Assembly (NCBI GenBank): GCA_900312665.1 | Contig: ONZQ02000002.1 | Span: 1,091,865 to 1,155,864, forward strand | DNA from: Cephalotrichum gorgonifer | Taxonomy: Eukaryota > Ascomycota > Sordariomycetes > Microascales > Microascaceae | Direction: 5' to 3' | DNA: 64,000 nt | In this document: positions 55,307 to 64,000 of the stretch, piece after piece | How the letters are laid out: the number at the start of each line of letters is the position of its first letter | Position numbering within the stretch: position 1 is the stretch's first letter | Notes under the pieces: generated by a model | Told to the model about the DNA's origin: nothing | The model's input: the letters and a program-made list of their open reading frames with translations, nothing else | Database searches by the model: none | Position numbers and translations under genes: made by a program

Positions 55307-58097
55307 GGTTGCGTCTGGTATGGGTATCCTGGATCCTGGGGTATATGTATGGGATGTACGGGTAAGACGGGGGAAGAGCGGTCTGGTTGGATAGTTGGAT
55401 AGGGGGCAGGCAGGCAAGACCGAGGCCGTCGATGGCCGTCGGTGATTCCGAAAAGGGGTGGGCCACGAGTCTTCGCGGCGATGCAGGTAAAAAAAAAACA
55501 AAGGCGATAAAAGGAGCAGTCGCTAATGGGGGTATTTCGAATGCAGGGTGGTGATCGATGATGATCTTCTTGGAGGGGGGGAAGGAAGATGAGTAAATTG
55601 AAGGGACGACGGAGGCGGAGTTGGATACAACAAGATGCCACAGAGACAGGACAGGATCCTTGGCCGCTAGTTGTGCTTGTGCGGCGGGGGTCTGTGACGG
55701 AATTCCCGAAGGTTGGTGGTTTGTGGAGGTGTCGAAGTGAGGAGGTGGTTGCCCCGCAGAAAGTCTGGCAGGGGTAGAACCGGTGGTTGGGGGCGACCGG
55801 GCCGGGTTGGTCAGCGTTGGGCTTTGGCCTTGGCTTTGGACGAGTGCACTACTTTAGTACCTGTATCACTATTACTTAGCAGCGCAGGTGCCAAAATCGG
55901 TTGCGAACGACGCGAGAGAAGGGAGAGAATGAGCCGTGCCACAGGCCACGGGCCAAAGAAGAAGAGGGAAACACACGCCTTGACCAAATAAAAGCCAGAT
56001 GGCGATGGCAAGGATTCTCGTGCCTCGGGGAAATCCTGGGAAAGGGGGGGGGGAGTTCGGCGCCCAGGAAAGTTCGATTAACTCAGGGGAGTGGCTGACG
56101 GAGACGGCGGCGAATGATCCCCTGTTTCCAGTTCTGGATCGTGCAAATGGAGGGAGGCTTGACGGATGGTGGAGCGGGGCACGAAGACGGAAATAGTGGG
56201 GGTGGACAAAGTACTCGTACTCCATACGTTGCCACAGACGAGTGTGTGTACGAGTATGAATACATGTACGAACGAACGAACAAGTATGAGGCGAGGAATA
56301 ATAATACGGTACATGACTTAATTCAACTCTAGAAATATTCGGCACAGTAAGGTAATATTAACGGATAACAGGCCGGACCTCACTTTCCCATGTTCCAGAA
56401 ATCGACAAGGTGGGATTGGGTCGATCTTTTGCCTCTCGGATCGATATATTTTATTTTGTTCACCTATCCCTCCGTCTCAATGGTTACCGCGGGGCGGGCG
56501 GCCGTTCGTTGTCCGCTTGCTTATCAGGTAGGGTCGCGGGGTAAAGCCCTCCTCAACATTGCGTTGTCTCTTTTTCACCTTACCGGCGCCCGAGGGCCAC
56601 TACGAGTACTTGTATGAGTAGAAGTAGATGCGGGGTACAGCTACCATTCTGATGCTGTCGGCATACAATCCACGGCTCAGTCAGGATGGAATGGAAGTCA
56701 CTCGATGCCTTGGAAATGGCAGCCGACCAACCGTATTACGTCAAAAAGAATCCATTGTCTCAAAATAATATTAATGCAACCGCTATAAGTACTCGTCCGT
56801 CAGGTCTGGCATAGCCTCGACACCCTCGGGCTGTGCAGTGCGTTTGTCTCTCCAATCCATGAGAGCCAGCCAGCCACTAGAGCTTGTACTCGTAATACCA
56901 TACGAGTACATGAAACCCCGTTAGCTTCGGACAATGAGGGAATGAAGCCGACATCGAGGGCGCTAGAGCCCGCCTGTGGCGCCAACCGCCCGCTATCTAC
57001 CTACCTGTATCAGCCAAAGGCGGCCGAAGGACGTATTGCAAGTACGGTCCTAGCCCAGTACGCTGCTCTAATTATTCGTACCGTGATCTCCTTCGCCGGC
57101 CCGTTTCAGTAAAGCCAAGGGTGGCACCACGGTGCTTGCTTGCGTGTTCACTGCCGGATGGAGCTTTATTAGCAACTTGTCGCGTTCATCCGTGGCATGG
57201 TTCGCATCATATGCTTTGTGGATGACTATCTTTTCAAACTTCTATGTTTACATCCGATCCTCATATCCAAGCCAGGCGGGCTTTATGAGAGACCCTCGCA
57301 TCCCATACCCGATTCCAAAATGATATCACCATGCCCTGCGCCCCACCGTTTTCCCGTTGCCCCCTTTGGCTGGGGCAAAGCAGTTCCGTTCAGCGAGCCG
57401 CCTGGATCGGGCCCCTGCATTATTATACGGGTCATCAGTTGAAGTTGCGCACAGACATCTGCCCGTTCAAGTAAGGACGGATGGCTGAGGCATTCAGCTT
57501 TGTTGAAGGACGGGAGGGCAGACAGCCGCAAAATACTGGCTGAGATCAATCGATACGAGAGATGCCTCGTATCCATGTGCGCCCAGAGCTGCATGTCATC
57601 CATTTAGCCGACGCCGGGAATACCGCACACTTGGGTACGTGGATGAGTTTGACTCGTGCTGCCGAGAGTGCTTGGGCTGCTAAAGATAGAACACGGGGCG
57701 TTTTGCTGTCCAGGTAACCGCTCAGAGTGAGTGGGGGAGCCTCAGCATTTAAGGGGAAGTGGAAGTGAAGATGTGGTTTAAATCGTCTTTTATTGACGCC
57801 ATCTATGAGTATATCCAACTTTCACCATCTACTTCAGCTGCCGAAAAGAGGTGTGGGTGGGACCTAGGAATGTGGTCGTGTATGGAGGCGCCACAGAATC
57901 GGTAGGATGGGGGTGGTACTGGAATTCGTCCTATAGCGGAGGAAGGAGCATATTTGTAAAGGATCAGACGGCAAACTATAGATCTGGAGCCTCGATTAAA
58001 ATTAGGAACCAAGTCATGAATGGAGGAGGGGGAATCTGGGGACGGCGCAAAAAAGAGCGAGCGTTGGAGGGGCAGCATATCCCGGCCCAACTCGGGC
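55307..58097. other. Intergenic, 2.8 kb
   Basis: SCH9 upstream region and flank of the tRNA-Ser gene. No gene recognised. Several palindrome-like TACGAGTA/TACTCGTA motifs cluster at 56211-56286 and 56598-56910. Confidence 0.55.
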
Positions 58098-58107
58098 AAA
58101 AATAAAA
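58098..58107 (-). terminator. Pol III terminator of tRNA-Ser
   Basis: Plus-strand AAAAATAAAA, i.e. TTTTATTTTT in the transcript, begins 2 nt past the mature 3' end. Confidence 0.8.
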
Positions 58108-58109
58108 GT

Positions 58110-58201
58110 CGACAATGACAGGATTCGAACCTGTGCGTCCGAAGACATCAGCTCAGCTCGATAATTCGAGGCTGACCCATTAACCACTCTGGCACATTGC
58201 C
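58110..58201 (-). tRNA. tRNA-Ser (anticodon CGA) with short intron
   Basis: Minus strand. Acceptor arm GGCAATG pairs with CATTGTC (one G-T); discriminator G73 fits Ser. The T arm is ACAGG TTCGAAT CCTGT. A long variable arm (TGTCTTCGGACGC, with a GTC/GAC stem) makes it class II. The anticodon stem TCAGC pairs with GCTGA. Two GCTGA copies lie in tandem; using the second leaves a 13-nt variable arm and an 11-nt intron after position 37, with CGA at 34-36. The exact intron edges are ambiguous because of that duplicate. Confidence 0.88.
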
Positions 58202-58955
58202 TTGGGTGTACTGCCTATCCATTGCGGATATGAACTCAGTGGTTAAGCGCCATGCCCCACCTCCCAAACAGGGTCGAACCGCCACCTTCGTTGTCATGGT
58301 CAAGCAGACAGGACATAACTTTGTCAAATCGACCAAGGGAAATTGGCTCGTCGTTGATATGGTGTTGATATTGACTTCATCTGTTCTATTATGGACGAAA
58401 ATGAAGGTGTAACATACCCGCCGCATGTTCAAGAAAGGGGGGCCCTGCCCTTTTGCACCCACTTGTTTCGTCGTTCCCAAAGCGGCGTCTTCCCCCGGTG
58501 CCGGCGAGCCGATTTTACGTTGGCGCGCTCAGCTGTGGTTCACTCGGCCGATTCTTGGCCGTCTCACATCCCCGAGGCCCCCGTTTGACATGCACTTGAC
58601 ACCCGAGAAGGTTGCAGCAGGGGTTAAGGGGTGGTATTCACGTCGCCAGACGTCGCGCTACGCTCGAGCAAAATCGTAGACTCAGGGCGAATGCCAAGGC
58701 TTGATTCGCTTCATGTCAATCCGGGAGTTCGTCAGGGGAGATCGTGAGGGATCTTCAAAACCTCCCCCGCTACATCAGAGCGTATTTAAGAGAGGCCCAA
58801 CACCTCACCCTTGAGCACGATATGAACTCGGTGACTTCTCACTTGCCCCCGCCCCCCGTAAATTGACGATCCTTATCCCATACAACCCTCGCCGCCTTCC
58901 CTAAATAGCATCCATTTGGTCTCATCTCAATTCGACGACACACATACCTGTCACC
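58202..58955. other. Promoter side of the secreted-protein gene
   Basis: No coding region. The last 150 bp are C/T-rich with CATCTCAATTCGACGACAC-type sequence common just before fungal starts. Confidence 0.5.
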
Positions 58956-59582
58956 ATGCGCTCAATACTTCTACTTGCGGCTGGTGCCGGCGCCGCCCTC
59001 GGAGGTAAGCAGGCTCCTTAACCGGTGGAAATTTGACGCAGAACGACGACTAACTCGCCGACAGGACCCCTCGCCTCCCGCCAAGCAGGTGCGTGTTTCG
59101 TCATCGGTAGCGAAACCCTCCCCGAGTCCGTCATTTCCACCGTCTCCAGCATCCAGAACTCCATCACCTGCGACACCTCAGTACAAACCCTCTCCGGGGT
59201 CCCAGACGTCACCTCCGGATCTGTGTCCTTCTCCTCCGTCAACTTTGCCGACTCGGACCTCTCGCCGTTACAGTTCGCCCTCACCACGTTTGCGAGCAGC
59301 GATCCACTAGCCGACACTGACCTCCAGACCTTCGAGGACACGTTGAACGTGTACCTTGCTACCGAGGCGGGGATCCGGTCGGTGGGTGGCGGGCTAGCTA
59401 TCAAGGTGCCAAAGTTCTTCCTCGAGTTTCAGGTCTCCAGAATTAGGATCGCGCAGGGGAATGCGCCGACGGAGGCGGGGCTGCAGGTTGACCACTTGCT
59501 GGGAAAGGTGCTGAAGAATGGTGCCGGAGAGGACCAGGCGCTTCTGGATCAGGTGACGGCGTTAGCAGCGCAGCTATCTTGA
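58956..59582 (+). CDS. Small secreted protein, 188 aa, effector-like
   Basis: Two exons, 58956-59004 and 59065-59582 (donor gtaagc, branch CTAAC, acceptor gacag). The first 16 residues, MRSILLLAAGAGAALG, form a signal peptide, and the intron falls right at the predicted cleavage region. The mature chain begins GPLASRQAGACF and contains only two cysteines (Cys27, Cys52), probably one disulfide. Later segments are conserved in feel: VQTLSGVPDVTSGSVSFSS, ADTDLQTFEDTLNVYLATEA and GLAIKVPKFFLEFQVSRIRI. There is no transmembrane segment or GPI signal. I recognise a family of secreted proteins in plant-associated ascomycetes with this layout (TFE...LATEAG..S.GG.LAIKVPKFFLAFQ), but no function is known to me. 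Confidence 0.82.
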
Positions 59583-61016
59583 GAGAGGGTCTGTGGGAGA
59601 GTGAGCGGAATAGCACCGAGTGGTAGTGAGCGGCTATGAACAGGACAGAGACATGTACGACATTGTGTTAGAGCATAGCATTCGAGTTTGATGAGTGCAA
59701 TTTGCATACTAGCGAGCAAAGTGATCAGAGATACAGACCCCGTGGCATAGGAGGCTTATGTGACTGCGAGGCCCTTTTTTCCGAGAATGGTACAGCATGA
59801 TGCTACAGCGTGGATTTATGGCGGAAGCATATACTGGCTTTGGGGACAATGCCGAAGGGTTGCTGGTATCCAGTCGAGATGGTTCGTTTTCCTCCACGCT
59901 TTGAACAGAGTGGCTAGTAGACATGTCGCCTCATGGACATGCCCTTGCCAGTGTTTTCTATCCGGAGCTTGAAGCTTCAGTATACCTGAGGGCTTGTACC
60001 ATTCCCTGTGTAGGGTCCACTGTGTTTGTCCGTTTGTGAGCATCCGCTCGTTGTTGGGATGGAGAGCAAGGGTCATTTCTGGGGTGCTGGATATTGATGA
60101 AGACATAGTAGGTGGGTGTATGTCAGGAAGAATACCATACCAAAGGGTGTGCCTCTCATCCTCGCTAGCGTGGTAGTCATTTCACCCTCCTTGTGAGATT
60201 TCGTTTACATCTAGATCCCACAAACCTTTGGTCGAACCTCTCGCCGTGCCCCAGGATGTGCCAACATAAGGAGTAATATGTACAGGGATGAAAGTCCAAG
60301 TCTCAAGTTACTCTAACAACTTGTCTATCAGAGTCGGCTTAGCACATCCGCAGGACCACGTTTAGGTAGATTATACTTACATCTTGATTTCGGTGGATAT
60401 CTTATGTAGGTTTTAACTGCTTCCTGGTTCACTTGGCGATCGTGAGTCTTCAAGGCGAGATTAGCATTACTGGGGCAGGCTAGCCAATGCATAGGGTCGC
60501 CCCTTTCTAGTAGTTCCGTTGCGGCCACTATGTGACTTGTCCCGTTCATATTTAGGATCCCTGGAAGTTGTAGAGATCGTCCCGGACGCCGTTTTCATGT
60601 TCCATCTCAGATTGAGTGACATTATTTGTAAACGTCGAATCTGGAAGAGCTTGTCATATAGCAGGCAGACTGGCGACTCGTGTGCTCGCGGCCGCCGGTT
60701 GAACCGTGGGCATCGTAGGGGGAGAGTACCACTTCAGATCGATGCTCATTCGACTTTATTCACGGCTGCCCTTATCCCTCTCTCGTGGAACTGGTGTCGT
60801 CTCGTCTTCACCTCCATCTCACTCACTTTATGGCACCTTATTAAAATCCCACTACTACTATAGGAACGACCTCCCAGCCAAAGGACCGATTGTTGGTGAG
60901 TACAACTGCTGTTTGTAAATATGTCTATGCGTGGTATCTACAATATGACTTCCTCTTTCTTCCAAACGCCGACACCCAGATGATGCCACTCCGGACGCGA
61001 AAAACTGATCACACTA
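59583..61016. other. Intergenic, 1.4 kb
   Basis: Between the secreted-protein gene (+) and the methyltransferase gene (-). No coding signal; lower GC than average. Confidence 0.55.
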
Positions 61017-61655
61017 CTACTTCTTACGAGCCACAATAAAAGACGACAGGTCCTTGCCCTTGGACCCATGCTTCTCTGTCTCGAAAATATCAAATCCAGC
61101 AGCGCGAATCTGATCACTCAGCGCAATCTCCGGGAGAATAGACAGGCGTTGGGATTTGTTGACTAGCTGTATAACGGGACGAACGATTCGCAGGAGAATG
61201 TTCTTCTCTTTCGGGTAGGGAGTCTTGATGATGAGCAGGCCCCCATTCCCAAGCAGCAAATGAATTTCTCGCAGAGTGCCGGGGATGTCGGGAACCTGAT
61301 GAAGATAGTTAAACCCTAGGATGGCGGTGAATCGCGCCGGTTCGCCTGCTAGAACCTCGACCGTCGCCGTCCGGAAGGACAAGGAGGATGGCGCATCCGC
61401 TGCCTCGATCTTATCAGTAGCAGCCTTGATCACCTCGGGGGAGGTGTCGGTGCCTAGGTAGCTCTGCACTCCGGGAGCGAGTCGGAGGGCCGAGGTCCCT
61501 GTTCCGCAGCCTAGCTCTAGGACATTGTCGGTTGGCTTTAGGAAGGTGGCGGTTCGGTCGATAGTGTGCTGGTAACTAGCCTCATCAGATATAGAGCTCT
61601 TGGAATTAGGCTTGAGCTTTTTGCTCCAGAAGCGGGCGCCGCTGCCGAAACCCAT
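61017..61655 (-). CDS. Class I SAM-dependent methyltransferase
   Basis: A single exon of 212 aa. It begins MGFGSGARFWSKKLKPNSKS, then SDEASYQHTIDRTATFLKP. Motif I is VLELGCGTGTSALRLAPG (about residues 46-63), the SAM-binding glycine loop. Next come YLGTDTSPEVIKAA, the acidic residue after strand 2, and FTAILGFNYLHQVPDIPGTL, motif II. LREIHLLLGNGGLLIIKTPY marks the following strand. These are the marks of a Methyltransf_11/25-type enzyme. The tail has IRAAGFDIFETE and ends in VARKK. The substrate cannot be deduced. The neighbours (secreted protein, broken transporter) do not form an obvious biosynthetic cluster. The frame is open further 5', but the segment before MGFGSG is low-quality hydrophobic sequence, so this ATG is preferred. 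Confidence 0.85.
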   Translation of the reverse strand: MGFGSGARFWSKKLKPNSKSSISDEASYQHTIDRTATFLKPTDNVLELGCGTGTSALRLAPGVQSYLGTDTSPEVIKAATDKIEAADAPSSLSFRTATVEVLAGEPARFTAILGFNYLHQVPDIPGTLREIHLLLGNGGLLIIKTPYPKEKNILLRIVRPVIQLVNKSQRLSILPEIALSDQIRAAGFDIFETEKHGSKGKDLSSFIVARKK

Positions 61656-62534
61656 GGTGAGCTTGTAGTAGGTCGGAAGGAGTAACGCTGGAGGGATGTG
61701 GTTGGTGTAATGCGGTCGGTGTATGTGGTAGCTAAGTGCAATGCTAGGAAGAACCGGGAGGGGGATAGAGGTCGTGCAGGTGAGTAGTATACATATATAC
61801 GCACTACACACAGGAACACAGGCACATATTTATTCATATTCGTTTTGTGTGGTGAGAACGACAACATGCGCGTGAGGATGTCGAAGTGGGTGTGCGGGAG
61901 TGGGCGTGTGAGAGTGGGCGTGTGCCGTGTGACCACGCTCTCATTCAAGGGTATCATGAGACCCTCGGCACTGTGGCCGAACCGATCATGGAACACACAT
62001 ACATTCCGCACCTAGAACTATGTCATTTAAAGGCAGCCAATATTTAAGATGAGGGTGCTCCAATATGGTCATGTTATACTGAGGACTGATGAGCCATGCA
62101 GCTACTTCGGTGCACAGCGCTGGTCCTATGACACTCCCACCCAATGCCGGCTGTTTTAAGTACCCGCCTCACCCTCGATAGTCTGCTCCTCAGCACCCGA
62201 TTGCCCCGTCACCTGCGGTATGGGATGGAATTTCAGAAAATCAAGCATCGTGACGTGATGAACCGATAGTCGTCGTTAGTGCCAACCCAGTCTCCATATC
62301 CCGACATGACACTCCCGGGGCTTGAAGAACCGAGGAAGAGTACAAAGTGTTTTTTTCTGGCAACACGGAAACTAGACCTTCATTTTGCGGAAGGAGCCTT
62401 AGACTTCGATACATATATCCAACCAGCCTACGGCCGGCGGATGCGTCTTGAGTCCGAGGCACAGGTGTACCTCCCTGAGCTGGTCAGGTATGGCGTCGAG
62501 GTTATTCCTGGTCTCCCATGAGATCCACCTGTCA
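61656..62534. other. Intergenic with an unassigned 80-codon plus-strand frame
   Basis: At 62279-62521 a plus-strand frame includes the protein-like KCFFLATRKLDLHFAEGALD and ends VRYGVEVIPGLP, but the start and any family are unclear. Nothing else is supported. Confidence 0.35.
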
Positions 62535-63510
62535 TCAGCAGGCGCCCCGAGCCCAGCCTTCCTTTTCAATAGGCTCACTCCACCTCAATAACATTCCCCA
62601 TATCGTCCATTTGCACCGTGGTCTCCTTCCTTGGATTCTTCGATCGAAGATTCCCGACAACTGCTCGAGCATCTTCCCCGCCGCCTCCGGGAAGAAGAAA
62701 TATATCAGTATACTCTCGACTACGATCCAGATGATATAGACGAGATACAGCCTCCGCCCAATCTCGATCACCACGGATATCCCGAATATATTCACGATCA
62801 TGGCGATATTCACGAGGAGTCGCTTCAGCGATGTCCCCTTGCCCGTGCTCGGTTTTCCAGGGACTTAGCCACGTACAGGGTCTGGCAGGGCGTCATATCC
62901 GAAGAGAAGTAGATCCCGTAGAGGTAAAGCGAGACGATAACGCCGTAGGCTAGGTTCTTATTGCCTGTGCACTCGGCTGTGAATGCATTCAGGGAGGTGA
63001 AGAAGAAGCAGGGCCGCTCAGGGAGCCCATAATCGTGGGGAAGCGATCGACCCTGTCGAGGAAGGTGGCGCCTACGACGGCTGCAATGAAGCAGACTAGA
63101 GGGTTTCCTGCGTTTATCAGGGGTTGTGTATTTGTGTCCTTGATGTCGGTGTTGTTCATCATTTGCGCCTGACAGAACGGGCGAAACAGGCAGATTATCT
63201 TGGTAAGACAGGAGGTCCCTAGAAAAATAGGCCCATGAGAGTCTGCGAGGATGGCGAGGCCTCTTCTGACGGTTCTTGGATATCAACAAGCAGGGAGACT
63301 CGGGGAAGAAGAGGACGGACTGTGGGGATGCGCCACGACCAGGCGTTGTCAAGTCAGGAGGGCCAGTATTGGTTGTTTGCTGAGTTGGAAATGGATATGA
63401 GGGTAGGGGGAGGGAGGAGCGCGTACGGCTTGGTTTCGAAGGTGCACCAGCCGGTTAGGGTGTTACCGATCCACCTGTTCTGATGTTAGTTCATCCTACT
63501 CACTCAGTCA
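62535..63510 (-). pseudogene. Remnant of an MFS sugar transporter
   Basis: Pieces of a fungal sugar-porter (lactose permease-like MFS) appear in order on the minus strand but in changing frames with stops between. They are WIGNTLTGWCTFET and AWSWRIPTV; then FFPESPCLLISKNRQ (family PESPRWL.SK); then LINAGNPLVCFIAAVVGATF followed by LDRVDRFPTIMGSL; then ECTGNKNLAYGVIVSLYLYG; and YLVYIIWIVVESILIYFFFP with EAAGKMLEQLSGIFD, the porter C-terminal signature. The N-terminal five or six helices are missing. Lost pieces between the pieces and altered key residues (Arg-Trp to Cys-Leu after PESP) show a long-dead gene. Confidence 0.8.
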
Positions 63511-64000
63511 GGATTCAGGCCCAGGTCATACCAGAAGTCGCTATACCTATATGGCTGGTTAGCACTATTCCGCGATGTGAAGAACAAGTGCTATCTAGGG
63601 TTTGGTGAACGAGCGGGCGTTCATATCCCCGCCATAAGACCTCTATACGCCGGATAAGCATCTCTACCGCATAAGCGGGCCTAACTAAGATGACTGTAGA
63701 TATAATAATGGCAATGCAATGCTGATTAGCACACATACTCAGGTGGTCTTTAAGGCATAAGAATGAGATTAAGTTCAATGACAAAGCAACAGTTGGCACG
63801 TCTCTCTAGAGGTCCTTTTTCTACCACCCGAATAACGGTGTTCTATGCTCGGCCCATTCATGGACTACGCATCCCATGCCCATCTCACTCACCTGTGCCA
63901 CCTACACGTAGGCAGTACATTCCAGAGGTATCAGAGCCTCATCATGCCAATGTTAGGCCGTTTGGAATGCAGCACAATGAGCCTCGAGCTAAATTCCCTG
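63511..64000. other. Window end, no gene recognised
   Basis: A 94-codon minus-strand frame (63515-63799) has no transporter-like or other recognisable content. The missing N-terminal part of the MFS remnant is not evident here. Confidence 0.5.

Noticed and set aside
1..64000. CRISPR arrays, bacterial operons, origins or insertion sequences
   Set aside because: Spliceosomal introns, fungal families and eukaryotic tRNA introns mark nuclear fungal DNA; no direct-repeat array, IS-type inverted repeats or transposase frame was seen.

Overview
The window is about 64 kb of a filamentous ascomycete nuclear genome (Pezizomycotina, most likely Sordariomycetes). This rests on short spliceosomal introns (mostly 50-120 nt, GTRNGY donors, CTAAC/CTGAC branch sites), intron-containing tRNAs, and fungal-type genes: augmin HAUS6, Sch9 with its C2 region, a GH45 endoglucanase, mannitol-1-phosphate dehydrogenase and DUF7580/AcuF-zinc-finger/ankyrin proteins. 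Genes lie on both strands with no operons. Three runs of exactly 20 N mark assembly gaps; one falls inside SEC1. All splice sites were read by eye and kept only when the reading phase and family similarity agreed.

Region by region. 1.4-4.9 kb: URB1 ribosome-biogenesis factor (+). 6.5-9.3 kb: a three-exon eIF4E-binding, glutamine/proline-rich protein of the 4E-T/Eap1 type (+). 10.2-12.7 kb: Sec1/Munc18 exocytic SNARE regulator (-, six-exon-like split with five exons). 13.8-16.3 kb: RBM25-like splicing factor with RRM and PWI domains (-), sharing a promoter interval with mitoribosomal bS21m (16.6-17.2 kb, +). 17.4-19.9 kb: HAUS6 (-). 20.5 kb: tRNA-Asp. 22.4-23.3 kb: GH45 endoglucanase (+). 25.7-28.2 kb: CorA-like magnesium transporter (+, seven exons). 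29.0-29.4 kb: a 77-aa protein with a Cys-rich tail (-). 30.0-32.9 kb: beta'-COP (-).

33.2-43.5 kb is the accessory, fast-evolving part. It holds a 300-aa protein that I propose is gasdermin-like, a neighbouring 898-aa DUF7580-like/subtilisin (S8) protease with a complete catalytic triad, and a divergent 927-aa zinc-finger/ankyrin protein. Just upstream lies a decayed copy of the same module in the same order: a flanking repeat, a broken copy of the 300-aa gene, no protease, and a shortened ankyrin gene with a premature stop. A pore-former beside a subtilase recalls the fungal HET-Q1/HET-Q2 regulated cell-death pair, but the gasdermin assignment is inference.

43.6-44.8 kb: mannitol-1-phosphate dehydrogenase (-). 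48.5-50.5 kb: glucose-6-phosphate isomerase (-). These two enzymes meet at fructose-6-phosphate. 53.0-55.3 kb: Sch9 kinase (-). 58.1 kb: tRNA-Ser. 59.0-59.6 kb: a secreted 188-aa protein (+). 61.0-61.7 kb: a SAM-dependent methyltransferase (-). 62.5-63.5 kb: a frameshifted remnant of an MFS sugar transporter (-). The long stretches between genes show no convincing coding signal beyond the fragments noted.
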